Positions 11,534-22,325 of a DNA stretch of 64,000 nt are shown here, piece by piece; position 1 is the stretch's first letter; the number at the start of each line of letters is the position of its first letter. The translations under genes and the position numbers were made by a program. This DNA comes from Ceratorhiza oryzae-sativae (taxonomy: Eukaryota > Basidiomycota > Agaricomycetes > Cantharellales > Ceratobasidiaceae). The stretch is taken from contig JARWMV010000240.1 of NCBI GenBank assembly GCA_030998015.1, positions 992,001-1,056,000 of the forward strand, given 5' to 3'. The notes under the pieces were generated by a model. It ran no database searches, was not told the DNA's origin, and saw only the letters and a list, made by a program, of their open reading frames with translations.

Positions 11534-12508
11534 TTAAAAATCCGAGTCAGAAGAAGAGCTAGAAGAATCAGATTCTTCCTCTTGGTCTTCAGATGGCTCA
11601 GTTTCAGATGATTCAGGATCAGAATCATTGCAGGCAGCTTCATATTCAGCATAAGCAGTTTGTTCAGCTTCAATAGTTTCAGCAAAATAAACTTGGACAT
11701 TGTTAGCATTAGATTTATTATGCTTGCACTCCTTGTCATAGTGCATAAGACTTCCACAATGAATACAGCCTCTCATTCCTCTAGCTTTAGGAGTCCCTTT
11801 CTTATGTTTGGAAACATTAGAATTGTCTGGAGGGAAGGGCCTCTTATAGCCTTTGAATTTATCAGGCTGCTTTGACTTGAACTTAGAGTTAGAAGAATTT
11901 ACTGCATGAGCACTAGCTTTGTGACCATGCTTTTTCTGATGCTTTTCAGCCTTCAAAGCTTTGATCACTTCCTTGACTGTGTCATAGGTAGCTTGGTTGT
12001 TCATGGCAGGCCAATCTTGCAATAAGTCTTCTTGTTCCTTAATTCTAGTCACATAGGTGGACCAGTCTGCAATATCCTCATGGTTGACTATAGTTCTCCA
12101 TTGTGTAGGAGCTGACCTAGCCACTTCAGCAATGATAGTGAGGTCATCCCAATCTTCAACCATGTCAAGCAGTTTCTTTTTGCGAAGTGCATACTGAACT
12201 GGAGTTTCTTTATTGTTGCCTGAATCCTTGAACCTGGCTGCCAAAGCTTTGTTCCTAGCCTTGGTAATCCAAGTAGGAGTCCAAAAGAAACTAATTAAGC
12301 GAGCTCTCATCTGATTCCAATCTGTAGACATTCTAAGCCTTTGTTCCTCATTGAACTGATACCACCATTGTTTAGCATCTCCAGTAAACCTGAATGGGAT
12401 AGTCAGGGTGAGTCTGTTGTTCTCATTTAAACCCATGGCTATATAACGACTGATTTGGTCTATCCATTCATATAGTTCATCTGGATCACCATCATATTCT
12501 GGTATCAC
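11534..12508 (-). CDS. Gag capsid with CCHC zinc knuckle
   Basis: A 324-codon open frame with the Ty3/gypsy-type capsid signature (EYDGDPDELYEWIDQISRY, later AKQWWYQF) and one zinc knuckle, CIHCGSLMHYDKEC (C-x2-C-x4-H-x4-C), for RNA packaging. The C-terminus is Glu/Ser/Asp-rich. The frame opens at a GTG that overlaps the stop of the upstream 839-codon ORF by four bases. The two frames differ by -1, so the capsid is either made by frameshifting or the pair was one Gag now split. It forms the shell of the virus-like particle in the cytoplasm. The protease begins about 200 bp downstream in another frame. Confidence 0.85.
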   Translation of the reverse strand: MIPEYDGDPDELYEWIDQISRYIAMGLNENNRLTLTIPFRFTGDAKQWWYQFNEEQRLRMSTDWNQMRARLISFFWTPTWITKARNKALAARFKDSGNNKETPVQYALRKKKLLDMVEDWDDLTIIAEVARSAPTQWRTIVNHEDIADWSTYVTRIKEQEDLLQDWPAMNNQATYDTVKEVIKALKAEKHQKKHGHKASAHAVNSSNSKFKSKQPDKFKGYKRPFPPDNSNVSKHKKGTPKARGMRGCIHCGSLMHYDKECKHNKSNANNVQVYFAETIEAEQTAYAEYEAACNDSDPESSETEPSEDQEEESDSSSSSSDSDF

Positions 12509-15021
12509 TTCAGGCTTAATTTCATGTCTAGATGAGGTCGATTATTTTGGTTGTTATTGTTACCATTTCCTCCAGCTCCTCTAGGGCCTTCTGGGCCTGG
12601 TGGACCTGGTGGACCTTGTGGACCATCTCTTCCATCCCTGCCATCCCTTCCAGGGGGACCTTGGTCTCCTGGACGTCCTGGAGGGCCTTGAATCCAAGGA
12701 TAAGGACCATTAGGAGGATTTCCAGGGGGCCCTGGAGGTCCAGGTGGTCCTGGTGGTCCTGGTAGTCCTTGTGGCCTAGGAGTATTGGGTGGAATAGGTG
12801 GAATGGGAGGAATATGAGGAATATGTCCTCCTCCTTGCTGAGGGTAACTTTGACCTACTGGAGGGTTAGGTGGCCCCTGTCCTCCTCCTGGAGGATTAGG
12901 TGGACCTGCACTTCCTCCTGAGAAATTCCTACCACTAGAGGCAGGAGGTCCAGTGGGAGGAGGTCCTGGTGGCCTCCTAGGTGGAGTAGAAGCCAGACCA
13001 GAGAATCCTGGTCCTAGATTTATCACAAAGGGTTGATAAGGATCAAACCTCTGAGTTCTAAATGTTTCAGCTTCAGTAGGTCTAGAGACTTGTGGCATAT
13101 GTATGCTAGCAGCATCAGCAGGTAATTGTGACTGAGGTACTAATGGCTGGAAACCTAATAAGGTATTCCCTTCAGGACTATAAACTGGCATCTTTGAAGG
13201 ATCTCCAGTCATAGTTACAGAAGGTCCAGTAGGCTCTCTAAAACCTTCAGCCCTATGATCTTCTGTAGGCCTACCTGCTTCAGCATCTGAAGTTCTATTA
13301 GAACTCCTATGCCTAGGTCTCCTAGCTTCTTCCTCAGAAGAGTCTTCTTCACTAGTAGTAACAATAAGGGGAACAGCTCCTTGAGGAACAGTCCCAGAGT
13401 CATCCCTTACTGGCCTAGAAGGGGTTATTGGCTCCCTAGGTGGGTAAGGAGATGCTGGTCTTCCAGTATACTGTTCCTGAGGAGGAAACTCTTCCTCAAT
13501 AGTGACTGCATGACCTTTGCTAAGTCGACCCCTGAAAGGTTCCTTTCTAATAGCATTGTCAAAGGATTGACGTGGTCTAGCAGGTTTATTTACCAAGGGA
13601 GAGTCCTGGTCCTGATCAGTATCATCCTCATTTACTTCTCCAATAGTGGGTAAAGCTGAAGTACCAGCTTCAGTCACTTGAGCAGGAGGTAATAGAGGTT
13701 CTAGCACTCTTCCTGATTGCCTAGGACCTACTCCTATGCATCTAGGATAGTCTTTCTCTACAGGAGTAAATGAAGTTCCTAGATAACTTTCCAAGTAAGT
13801 AGAAGGACCTCTAACTCCCAGAATGCGAGTAGCTTCTATTTGAGAAACTGATTCTGGAGTAAATAGAGCTTGTAGTCTCTTCTCGCTTGGAGTCCTTATA
13901 GGAGTAATTGCACCTAAAGCTTCTGGTCTAGCTGGAGAACTAGTTACAGGGCCAAGGAAGCTCCTTCCCTGAGCCATAGCTGAAGTAGATGCAAATCCAG
14001 AAGGTTGAATTGCAGTCATGGTAGTATCCTCAGCAGAATCATCTGCTATCCTTGTGATATCTTCCACTTCCTGCTCTTCTATTTGAACTAGCTCCTCTCC
14101 ACCACTCACTGGCTCATCTGGATCCTCCTGAACTTCTAGAGGTTTGAATTCTAGACGACCAGTAGGAGATCTAATTGAGTCAATAGTGTGCTTAGGATGA
14201 GGGGCTGGAGCATATTCTGGAGTCTTGGATCTGCTTTCTGAATTTTCCCACATTATTTCATTGAGCTCCCTTTGCTTCCCTTTACCAAGGTCTTGCATAG
14301 CTTGGTGTTCAATAAAGAGGTAAGCCAAAAAGCGCTCAACTTCATCCCTGAATAATACACAAGCAACTTCATGCTGTTTCTTACTAAAAGCAAAATGCTT
14401 CCTAGTTTCAGGGAATGCAGGAACATCTGGATGAGGTATAGGATGCCTGCTCCTAACAGGGAGTAGTTGGGACTTGAAAGCAGAGAGCTTAGTCCTAAAA
14501 CTCCTATGCCTGTTCAAGTCAATGAACATGACAGGTTCTCCAGATGCAGACCAAGACCATTCTGGCCTAAATGTACATAAATAATCCAATTCTTGTAAGA
14601 GATCCTTGAAGAATTCTCTACACCCAATCGATGGATATTTAATGTGCATTACATGGGGATGAGGACGTTCATATATCTTCCTACCTACTGCTCTAACTAA
14701 CCTTCTCCTATCTGCTATCTCTGGATGCATCCTTGTTAGGTTTGTCATCCTAGTAGCAGCAGGTTGGTAAGTCAGATGCCTTTGCTCTCTAGGAGTAAGA
14801 GCAATATATGAACTAGATTCATTAGGAGGGATGGGCAAGTATTGTTCATAATCTACAGTATCCTGGTGATGATAACTATAGTCTGATTGTACATGCCTAC
14901 CTCCTGCATCACTTCCTACCATGGAATCTGATACATAAGGATCTTCAGGTGGTAATGGGTGGTGTGTACTGTCCCAAAAACTTCCAGGGACATGCACAGA
15001 CATATTTGAAGTACTGGCCAT
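12505..15021 (-). CDS. Gag leader protein with collagen-like G-P-P segment
   Basis: An open frame of 839 codons from the first ATG (15,021); the frame is open further up without an ATG. Residues 1-260 look globular (His/Arg/Phe-rich). The middle is long, low in hydrophobics, and rich in Pro, Ser, Thr and Glu. The last 150 or so residues become Gly/Pro-rich, with collagen-like G-x-y triplets ([35 protein letters not shown]) and an Asn run just before the capsid frame. It takes the position of the N-terminal part of Gag. A collagen-like spacer of this length is not a standard Ty3/gypsy Gag feature. The frame is intact over 2.5 kb, despite the broken pol, which suggests that it is functional or recently so. 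Confidence 0.75.
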   Translation of the reverse strand: MASTSNMSVHVPGSFWDSTHHPLPPEDPYVSDSMVGSDAGGRHVQSDYSYHHQDTVDYEQYLPIPPNESSSYIALTPREQRHLTYQPAATRMTNLTRMHPEIADRRRLVRAVGRKIYERPHPHVMHIKYPSIGCREFFKDLLQELDYLCTFRPEWSWSASGEPVMFIDLNRHRSFRTKLSAFKSQLLPVRSRHPIPHPDVPAFPETRKHFAFSKKQHEVACVLFRDEVERFLAYLFIEHQAMQDLGKGKQRELNEIMWENSESRSKTPEYAPAPHPKHTIDSIRSPTGRLEFKPLEVQEDPDEPVSGGEELVQIEEQEVEDITRIADDSAEDTTMTAIQPSGFASTSAMAQGRSFLGPVTSSPARPEALGAITPIRTPSEKRLQALFTPESVSQIEATRILGVRGPSTYLESYLGTSFTPVEKDYPRCIGVGPRQSGRVLEPLLPPAQVTEAGTSALPTIGEVNEDDTDQDQDSPLVNKPARPRQSFDNAIRKEPFRGRLSKGHAVTIEEEFPPQEQYTGRPASPYPPREPITPSRPVRDDSGTVPQGAVPLIVTTSEEDSSEEEARRPRHRSSNRTSDAEAGRPTEDHRAEGFREPTGPSVTMTGDPSKMPVYSPEGNTLLGFQPLVPQSQLPADAASIHMPQVSRPTEAETFRTQRFDPYQPFVINLGPGFSGLASTPPRRPPGPPPTGPPASSGRNFSGGSAGPPNPPGGGQGPPNPPVGQSYPQQGGGHIPHIPPIPPIPPNTPRPQGLPGPPGPPGPPGPPGNPPNGPYPWIQGPPGRPGDQGPPGRDGRDGRDGPQGPPGPPGPEGPRGAGGNGNNNNQNNRPHLDMKLSLK

Positions 15022-15055
15022 AACAGTTCTTCTCCAATTCAAGATGAATTTGTAC

Positions 15056-15496
15056 TTAGGAATAATTTTCAAAATAAGTTTCAGTTACAAATTGATAAAT
15101 GGCTTGATAAACTGTATCCCAGTAGCTGGTATGGGGTGACCAGAAAGACCTAATAAATGTGTGTTGAACTTTTATTGGTTGTGGTTGATCAGGAAGATGT
15201 TGAATATAGACTTCAAATTCAAGTCCAGCACTTAGAGCACTTGATACTGAATTTATTGGAATATATGGCCTATAATTCCTAAAGGTAAATGTCAGAGTAA
15301 TATGTGGGGGTGGACCACCAGTACTACTATAACCTAAAACAGTAATTGTAGGGTTTGGGGCTTGAATCCAGACAGGATCTATCTCAAGAGCCCAAGATAT
15401 GTTGTTGTATTCTGTGGTAAGAAAGGTATTTCTATACACAGAGTGGTCAAAATTGAGAAATTCCGTTTTGGGCAATAGATTGACCAAAAATGGCAA
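15056..15496 (-). CDS. Open frame directly after the primer binding site
   Basis: 146 codons open, starting with TTG and containing no ATG, placed between the primer binding site and the large Gag leader ORF, which it overlaps slightly. The translation has balanced composition with beta-type patches (PNPTITVLGY, HITLTFTFRNYRPYIP), more like a real protein than a random frame. Without an ATG it would need non-AUG initiation, splicing or a lost start. I do not recognise a family. Confidence 0.3.
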   Translation of the reverse strand: MPFLVNLLPKTEFLNFDHSVYRNTFLTTEYNNISWALEIDPVWIQAPNPTITVLGYSSTGGPPPHITLTFTFRNYRPYIPINSVSSALSAGLEFEVYIQHLPDQPQPIKVQHTFIRSFWSPHTSYWDTVYQAIYQFVTETYFENYS

Positions 15497-15524
15497 TGTT
15501 AGTTGATAGTTACTTGATGTAAGG

Positions 15525-15542
15525 ACCTGGGTCGCTTCACCA
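15525..15542 (-). other. Primer binding site
   Basis: One base inside the 5' LTR the minus strand reads TGGTGAAGCGACCCAGG, so the plus strand shows a tRNA-like 3' end ...GGGTCGCTTCACCA. TGG one base from the LTR and complementarity to a CCA tail are the expected features of a tRNA-primed retrotransposon. I cannot name the tRNA from the window alone. Confidence 0.7.
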
Positions 15543-15543
15543 A

Positions 15544-16847
15544 TGTTACGGGTCAGGGTACACTTGAATATCTAGAGCTTAAGCAAATGTAGATATGTTA
15601 GTATACACTAATCGTACTCAATACTTCTTAGACTAGAGTAAGAAGGCTCAAAGTAGTTGCAATGCGATCAAGTAACACTCAAGGTAGTCTTAATCTTTCA
15701 CAGTGTAAACTGACTAATTTATAGGTATAAAGAGCAAGACTACTATGGTCAGGTTCCCTTAGATATCTTAAATGTAGTTCAGCCCTAGTCGCTTGGACTA
15801 ACTGATACTAATCTTAATACTAGGCTTAAGCGATAGCTTATAGGATAGATGGTGGGCTGCCTAATGCGTGTACTTCCTCAGCTACAGGTACTTAGATTTC
15901 CTCTAATAGCTGGTACTTAATGTCACGCTCAATCAGGCAATATTGTATCCTTATATATCTCTGTATATAAGATACAATGACTCAGACAGTATATAACTAA
16001 TATGGTACTTTATTCCTCAGTACTAGTTATATAAGAAATCACACACAGACAAGAGAAATAGAAAGAGAAAAGAAACCAATAACCGGTCTGGGTTGAGTAG
16101 AGGGAGGTGGTCTGGAAGGGCCTCAGAGGAGGTCCTTTTATACCCTGAGGAGGGCATTCCAGAGCCAAATAGATACATGCATGCCAGTGCGATCATCAAA
16201 AGAGGGTACTGCTATACTTGGGGTACACCCTAGCCCAGTATAGGATAAAAGAGTAAAGACAGGGTGTGGATCGAAGGCATTGATGCATCTGAGACCTGCT
16301 ATTGGCTTGTAGATCATATTATCATAGTATATACATGTAATGAATGGAGGCTACATCTCAGTGAGTCATAAAGTGAGTCAGAGAAGCTTCTGGATCAATT
16401 TGGGAAGCTCTCCTGACTCACTGGAGTCATTAGATCTTGATTGATGGTCCAGTAAGATTCTAATGATCTTCGGGCCATTCCGGCGCGAGGATCCGGTGGA
16501 TCGCGACGATCTTCGGGCAGCAGATACCGCCGAAGATTGGCTATCGATAGAGCACAAGATCGCTTTGATAGCGTAAGCGGTTGCCGAGATATGAGCGGTG
16601 CGATGTTGTAATCAATATCTCCTGATAAGAGGAAATATCACAACCTCTGTATCTCTCTGAGATCTTATCGTAAAAACTTAATAAAATATGCGTTGGAGAG
16701 TGGGAAATTTGTACTATTTAATGGAACAGAAAATAGTACAATTCAGAGCGCATACAAATTCGAGTATTTCACAATTTAATTACAGAGGCATTGCTTGAGG
16801 TTGGCAGAGCAGACTAAAATAATAGAAAATGTTAGTGATCCATAACA
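15544..16847 (-). repeat. 5' LTR of the retrotransposon
   Basis: 1,304 bp with TGTTACGGG...CATAACA ends, matching 2,441-3,750 with about 15 substitutions and a few small indels. Nine of the 15 substitutions are at CpG sites (TG or CA in one copy, or TG in one and CA in the other). The CpG-dense block recurs at about 16,480-16,610. As the minus-strand element's 5' LTR it should hold the promoter and transcription start. Confidence 0.93.
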
Positions 16848-17496
16848 ATACTCCACAGATGCATGTGTGATGTGGTGCTGCTGGAATGCTGGAATTCCAC
16901 TGGCATGCCAGTGCCAGTGCCAGTGTCAGCAGTGACTTTTCATGGTCAGCTCTGGCATGCAAGTGCTGGATTCTGGCAAATTTTCCACTCAACATCTTTA
17001 GACATCCACAAACACTGCCACACTGATGTACTTAGTAAAAATTTTCCACATGTGCTTTTAGCACAGGACCTCAAGTCCTGTTTCTTTTTAATATAAATTG
17101 TCATTGTTGCTTGTTTTAGGGGGAGCATTGAATGATCCCACACATACATCAAAGGTATATCAATATTATGCCTTTCCTTTTGTTCTCTTTCCAATGTTAT
17201 ATGTTTCATCTCCTTTTGTATTTTCTTTCACCTGCATGTGCACCAATGTACCACTCTATATTACCCATTGCATCCCATATAAACCAACATACATGTCATT
17301 CAACTCTCAGCAACCTTTTCACCATTCTTGTACAGCATGCTCAAACCATGCCACTAAGTCAACACAAGGTTCATCTATTCATTGCACTTCAACACTCCAC
17401 AGATACATTAATACCTTTCATACATTCTGGAAATATTCATCAAACATCTGAATTTTTAAAACCAACTCACTGAATCAAAGGTAGAGTGGTTTGCAG
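16848..17496. other. TSD and CpG-free gap, no gene
   Basis: Begins with the ATACT target duplication. No gene is supported. There is no CG dinucleotide until 17,718. A short CCAGTG-type run (16,909-16,927) is a local simple repeat. The right half is AT-rich with pyrimidine stretches and forms the 3' flank of the neighbouring minus-strand gene. Confidence 0.6.
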
Positions 17497-20400
17497 TTAG
17501 AGTAGAACATTGTCAAGTGTGCTCTGCTTACCTGACTCAACCATCCCTGGTGTTCCAAACATTTCAGGGATTCCCACAAGATGCCAACCACCAACAGGCA
17601 GTTGGTCCTGTAAATTTTTCCATTCTTCCCAAACAGCAGTAAGTCTAAGGTCCTTTTCACATGTAGCTTGCAGATCACTATTGAATGACTCCAGGAATGT
17701 ATATATGGAAGGAAAATCGAATCCATGAGGATTTAAAGAATTGAGGAGCGTGCTTAAATGCTTTATGCACGCTGCCAAGCGTTCGCAGTCCTTGCTCCTG
17801 GGCTCTGTATGTTTTATGACCAGCTGAACAGCAGACAGTAATGCCTGGGCTGCATCAGAAGCAAGCTGCGAATCCTGGCGCCCTGGATACGCCACACGCC
17901 TGCATGCTGCTACCTCGAGCACATATGCAATAAACTCATGTGTTTCAATGCTATAATCTGGCAGAGCTGCAATCTTGTTCAGAGCCATGAAGCCTGAATC
18001 ATGGCGCATGAACGCTAGGAGATAGCTGACATTCGTCAGGTAGGAAGGCAGTAGATACCGAAGTTCCGCAAAGATAAACTTGAGCTCAGATGTAGACGTA
18101 TAGCCATGAGTTTCAGCCAGAAGATGCAAAAGGGCCGGGAGTGATTGTGGAGGTAATTTCCGTTTGCGAAGAAGGTTGTCACCAAAGCTGTCAACCAGGA
18201 ACAGTCGCACGCAGAGATTACAGGCTTCTGGGGATAAGGATTTACTGTACAGATCAGCCATCTGGATGAACATTTCGAATAAATCCCCAGTTGTATCCCT
18301 ACCAGATAGATAGGCAATCGCTTGCCCATCCTGCATGTTTATTCGACGATGGAGGCACGAAATTGATACCTCCGCAAGCCGTGACATATACTGGCACCCA
18401 ACTTGGGAAAGAGCGACAGTAGCCACGCATAAAATATGGTGCGCTGTGTATCCAGCAATGTCCCGGACATGTCTCTCCGAAGAGACTCCCGGCCATAATG
18501 ATAAGACCTTGTGTATAATATCTTTGTTTTGGAGCGATACAGATTGTCTGTCCATGGCTCCCAGCCATTGTCGAATGAAGGTCGGTCCAATAGTTGCAAG
18601 AACATGTAAAGCTCGATTCTCAACCTCTGGGGTTGATTCGATCCCTGGAGAAGCCAGCAGATTTATGATAACACTAAGCGACTGATCCTCATCACCAGCA
18701 TCCAGAGGGGATACATGACGAGCAGAACCAATACCAATTAGATTCATCCAAAACCACGGCAACGTATCCGCTCCTGCAGATATTGGCCAAACGATGCTCT
18801 GTCGGGATGGGGGGTTGAGAACTTTGTTTTGAGCGGCAATACGCATCGATTCCAAGACGTGCACAAGAGCATGCTGGCCGATTGTAGTTTGACCTTTGAC
18901 ATGTAAGTTAAGCAAGACATTCAAGCGAGCTGTGGCACGGCTGTAGCGCACAAGAATATCATAAAATGGTGCGATAATATCAGTAGCCATATCCACTACA
19001 GAGCAGCCAAGGAGCTGCTGGTGAGGGTTGTTGGATAAATTGTCTCCAGAGCCAAGGGGCCGAGCAAGAGGTTGAAGATCATGGCATACAGCAGGCTTAA
19101 TTTGATGATCGTAAGCGTGTTTTGTTATCACGTCGACCAGACGGAGCTCGGCAGAAACCAATAGGGCATATGCATCGGCCGAAAACTCGGGGCATTCATC
19201 GCTCCATACCTCGTCTAAAGAATCAAAAGCGTCTTGAGAAAAGCTGCGCTGTAACTGAGCATGGCCATGAAACCGGATCCTGCGAAAACGCGAAAGCATG
19301 GCTTACAATTTGAGCTTCTTTTTTTCTTGGTTTTACTTCGGTTGGCGTAGGCCGAGAGTATATTAGGAGGTGCTGAACTAGTGCTGGTAGCGCTCCACTG
19401 TATCGTGCCACGTTCATCCCTTGGCAAGCCTTCAGATCACGACGCTGACTATTATTTGCTCTGAAAATTCGACCACAGTTCAGGTCAAATAGTTCGTTCA
19501 TCAGCTTATGGCAGCGGTATAACGAGAGCGAGGGATATGTTGACGGTAGGGAAAGTTTTTCGTTTGGGGTACGTAAAACTCGTCCAATACATGTCGCAAG
19601 TGCAATTCTCGGAGCATCATCCTCATGGCCACTTGTATGTACCGTTTGAAGGGTTGAACATGAGGAGTCGCTGGTTGCGGGTAAACCAGCCAGCGCTTGA
19701 CATGCACAGTTGCTGATGGCTGGATCACTTGCATTTTTTGCCAGCCATAATAGCGCCTTTAGATCGCTCTCCAGCTGCTCTCCCGGTTCATCATTCCCGA
19801 TACTAGCTCCTTCCTCATTCAGATTTGGTTGACTCCGAATGCATAGTCTCAATGCAGTGTGCAGGTATTTGGATGCCTGAGTCACAAATGGGCAGGATTC
19901 ATATATGGCAGCTAGAATTGTAGTAGCTCCATAGAACGCCAGAACAATGGTCGTAATAGAAACTCCTATCAGTGCAATTCCAGAGTCTAGGATCCAGAGG
20001 TAGAGCACAAGACCGAGCGAGAAGAGCAAAAGTGATAGATGAAGCATCGAGGGGAGCAAATCCATGATGTTTATAGCTCCCCATTTCCCCAATCCCTCAA
20101 GTCTCTTCTGATGCAGGTGTGCATACATCCGAGCAGAGCGGGAGCGACCAACTGTAAAGGCGATAAGCCACTCCTTGGCAAGCATGGCGATTAACGCTGC
20201 ACTGAGAGACAGGAATAAAGCCGTAAACCATAATCCGTTTATCCATCGAGAAGATGATGAAGCAGCATGTGCAGGGCGCTCAATCAAGGGTAGGGTCTTT
20301 GGGTCACCTTGTTCGATTCGCTGCTGAGACTGAGCGATTGCCAGGAGCAACGTAACAATGAGGTCATAGAATCCTCCCGAAGAAGATCCTTGGACTCAAT

Positions 20401-20741
20401 GAGGAACGCAGTCAATATAGCTGAGAACAAGGCCGCCTAAATTGTGACCATATCAGAAATGAAAATACGCATGAAGTGATGCTAATACCATATGGACGCA
20501 CAAAAAGTAACATCACATCTAGATTGTTATTCTTCTCCTTCACTAGTTCGTTATCATGTTCTGCAGCCTCTTCTACATAGAGCTGCCACACACTGGCATC
20601 AGGTGCGAGCTCTTCGCCGGGTTTGTCAGATGAAAGGCGGTCGTAGGGCTTAGGGCGAGTGTCAGTGTATGTAGTCCCCTTGCCTGGTGTGTGTGGAATT
20701 GAATAAGAGGTTGTACCATCGGTTGGCTGGGAGAAATTCAT
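17497..20741 (-). CDS. DUF6535-type membrane protein, copy A
   Basis: I read three exons: 20,502-20,741, 19,307-20,436 and 17,497-19,248, with GT-AG introns of 65 and 58 nt that keep phase. The ATG at 20,741 is the first after an upstream stretch without a good start. The N-terminus carries the conserved VWQLYVEEA...DVMLLF entry, then WINGLWF...AMLAKEWL and three further hydrophobic helices, the hallmark of the DUF6535 domain of Agaricomycetes. The C-terminal 600 residues are helical and repeat-like with no known motif, ending in WHLVGIPEMFGTPG. Exon 2 is one base short of a whole frame near 20,370 (ED-S followed by the LLLAIAQSQQ frame). Function is unknown; it probably sits in a cellular membrane with a large helical soluble tail. 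Copies B and C are paralogues. Confidence 0.8.
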
Positions 20742-22325
20742 CCGTAAGCAATGGAGTATGGTTGAGTCAGATGAAGATAGCTTGCATCTCTTGAGCCCCC
20801 CGAGTGAGTGCGAGGCGGCAGAAGCCCAGCAATCTTTAGATCGCTCAGCCTGATCCTCTGAATTAGTGGGACAGGCATATCGCAAGAAAATTTGGATGAA
20901 AATATGAAACCAGAGTATTCTTCTAGCTTGACCGCTAATATTAGGGGGCTGGGATCACCAACTTCGTGTTTGTAGGGTTTTCACAGATACCTCGGATTAG
21001 CGCCCGAATCTGTCAGCTGTGTGACCTGGTCATAACCGGGCGACCCATCGTTACAAGTGCAAAGGACGCATACACGAACGGACAACCCACTTAACCTGAA
21101 GATATGAGCTCTCCTACGTCCGTCAGTTCATTGAGGATGCTCTTATACAACAAATACTGAACTGGACCAGGCAACGGGCGGGTTTTAGATTTAAGCCATT
21201 AAAATGGCAAAAATGTACCGTTTGACTTCTGGACTAGCTTTTTAAATAATGGCCATAGGCCTCTATCCGCATGCGAATTTTGAGGCCCCGTGAACGCAGA
21301 AGTTAACAGTGAGAGCCTCTCCAAAATGTGGCACATGTTCGGGCGAGTACGGGGAAGCAGACTACATCAAACGCCATATGCCACTGTTTGAACCATGACT
21401 GTGGCCTGCATGAAATGAGTTGGACGTACTGACTCTGGATCCACGTGTTCGCACAATGGACTAGGTAAATCGTAGATATTATGCGATAGCATACATATAT
21501 ATAGACGAGATCGGCCGGTGAGGGTGGGGAACTCTTCATGCCCCAGACATCCAATTTTTTTGGACAAGTTAAAAAAAAATGCACAGTATGTCCATTTTGA
21601 CCATCTGTGATGATATTTCAGCTGCTAGATGCTTAAGAGATGCAGTACTGCATGAAAACAAGTGTATTCTATATTGTTATGACCTTGATGTAGACATATT
21701 GAAAATGTGCATTTTGTCCAATTTTTGAGTGATTGGGATAGAATATTCACAAAATCAAGCTAGACAGACTGTAGTAAATGGTCAAAACATCTATTTTGTG
21801 CATCCAAAAAATTTGGATGTTCCCAGCATACAGAGGAACGCGAGCGCACGTCAGCGTGACCGGCCACCTCGAGTAGCGAAAGATACTCACCGGTTCAAGG
21901 TGAGTCCCCAAAAGGCGGGCCGAAGGCCGATCGATTCGCAATAGTTGCGAGGGACGTATGGGTGGGACGAAAACGAGCGCGGTGTGGAAATCGATGCTAA
22001 GGGTCACACATTATATGCGCGCTTAGCGCAGTGTAATTAAGACGATGTAAATGTTATTATATTTCAACGGGGATGGCTAGCTATGGAGCCTGGATGCACT
22101 CCCTATATACACGTAAAGCATTCATTCCAGTTCATAGTAGATCATTCCTTTCGAGTCATGCGATCGCCACATTATTGTATTACATTCGATATTACATATT
22201 TGTCATCCGATTTACTCCATCCTCCAACTTCCAAAACACAGGGTTTTTTGGCGCCCATGGCGAACAACTTTGTACACCGGTATAACACTTCTATGTACAA
22301 GCTCCTCGACATCTGCACAAGCCTG
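20742..22325. other. Intergenic region between DUF6535 copies A and B
   Basis: 1.6 kb separating two genes of the same orientation. It holds the upstream region of copy A and the 3' side of copy B. Apart from the small inverted-repeat element at 21,547-21,820, nothing is supported. Small ORFs here have no recognisable content. Confidence 0.5.
21547..21820. mobile_element. MITE-like element with terminal inverted repeats
   Basis: ACATCCAATTTTTTTGGA at 21,547-21,564 is matched by the inverse TCCAAAAAATTTGGATGT at 21,803-21,820. Subterminal TGACCA/TGGTCA motifs are also inverted (about 21,596 and 21,779). The 274-bp unit is AT-rich, has no ORF, and is flanked by CCCAG on the left (21,542-21,546) and, one base out, on the right (21,822-21,826), a possible target duplication. 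This fits a non-autonomous DNA transposon, but the family cannot be named. Confidence 0.5.

Larger units (their letters stand above)
2441..16847 (-). mobile_element. Chromodomain Ty3/gypsy LTR retrotransposon with extra ORFs
   Basis: A complete element bounded by two LTRs of 1,310 and 1,304 bp with TGTTA...TAACA termini. ATACT is duplicated at 2,436-2,440 and 16,848-16,852, a 5-bp target site duplication typical of LTR integration. All protein-coding signals are on the minus strand, so 15,544-16,847 is the 5' LTR. The order is primer binding site, leader ORF, collagen-like Gag part, capsid with zinc knuckle, protease, RT, RNase H, integrase, chromodomain, accessory ORFs, polypurine tract, 3' LTR. 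This is the Ty3/gypsy (chromovirus) order. The LTRs differ at about 15 positions plus a few indels (near 1.2% by my count), so the insertion is fairly young. However, pol carries several frame breaks, so autonomous activity is doubtful unless these are sequence errors. Confidence 0.93.

Noticed and set aside
13309..13653. Plus-strand ORFs opposite the Gag leader
   Set aside because: They are antisense shadows of a low-complexity coding region; no motif.
16909..16927. CCAGTG runs as a repeat array or CRISPR-like element
   Set aside because: A few contiguous hexamers with no spacers; simple sequence only.
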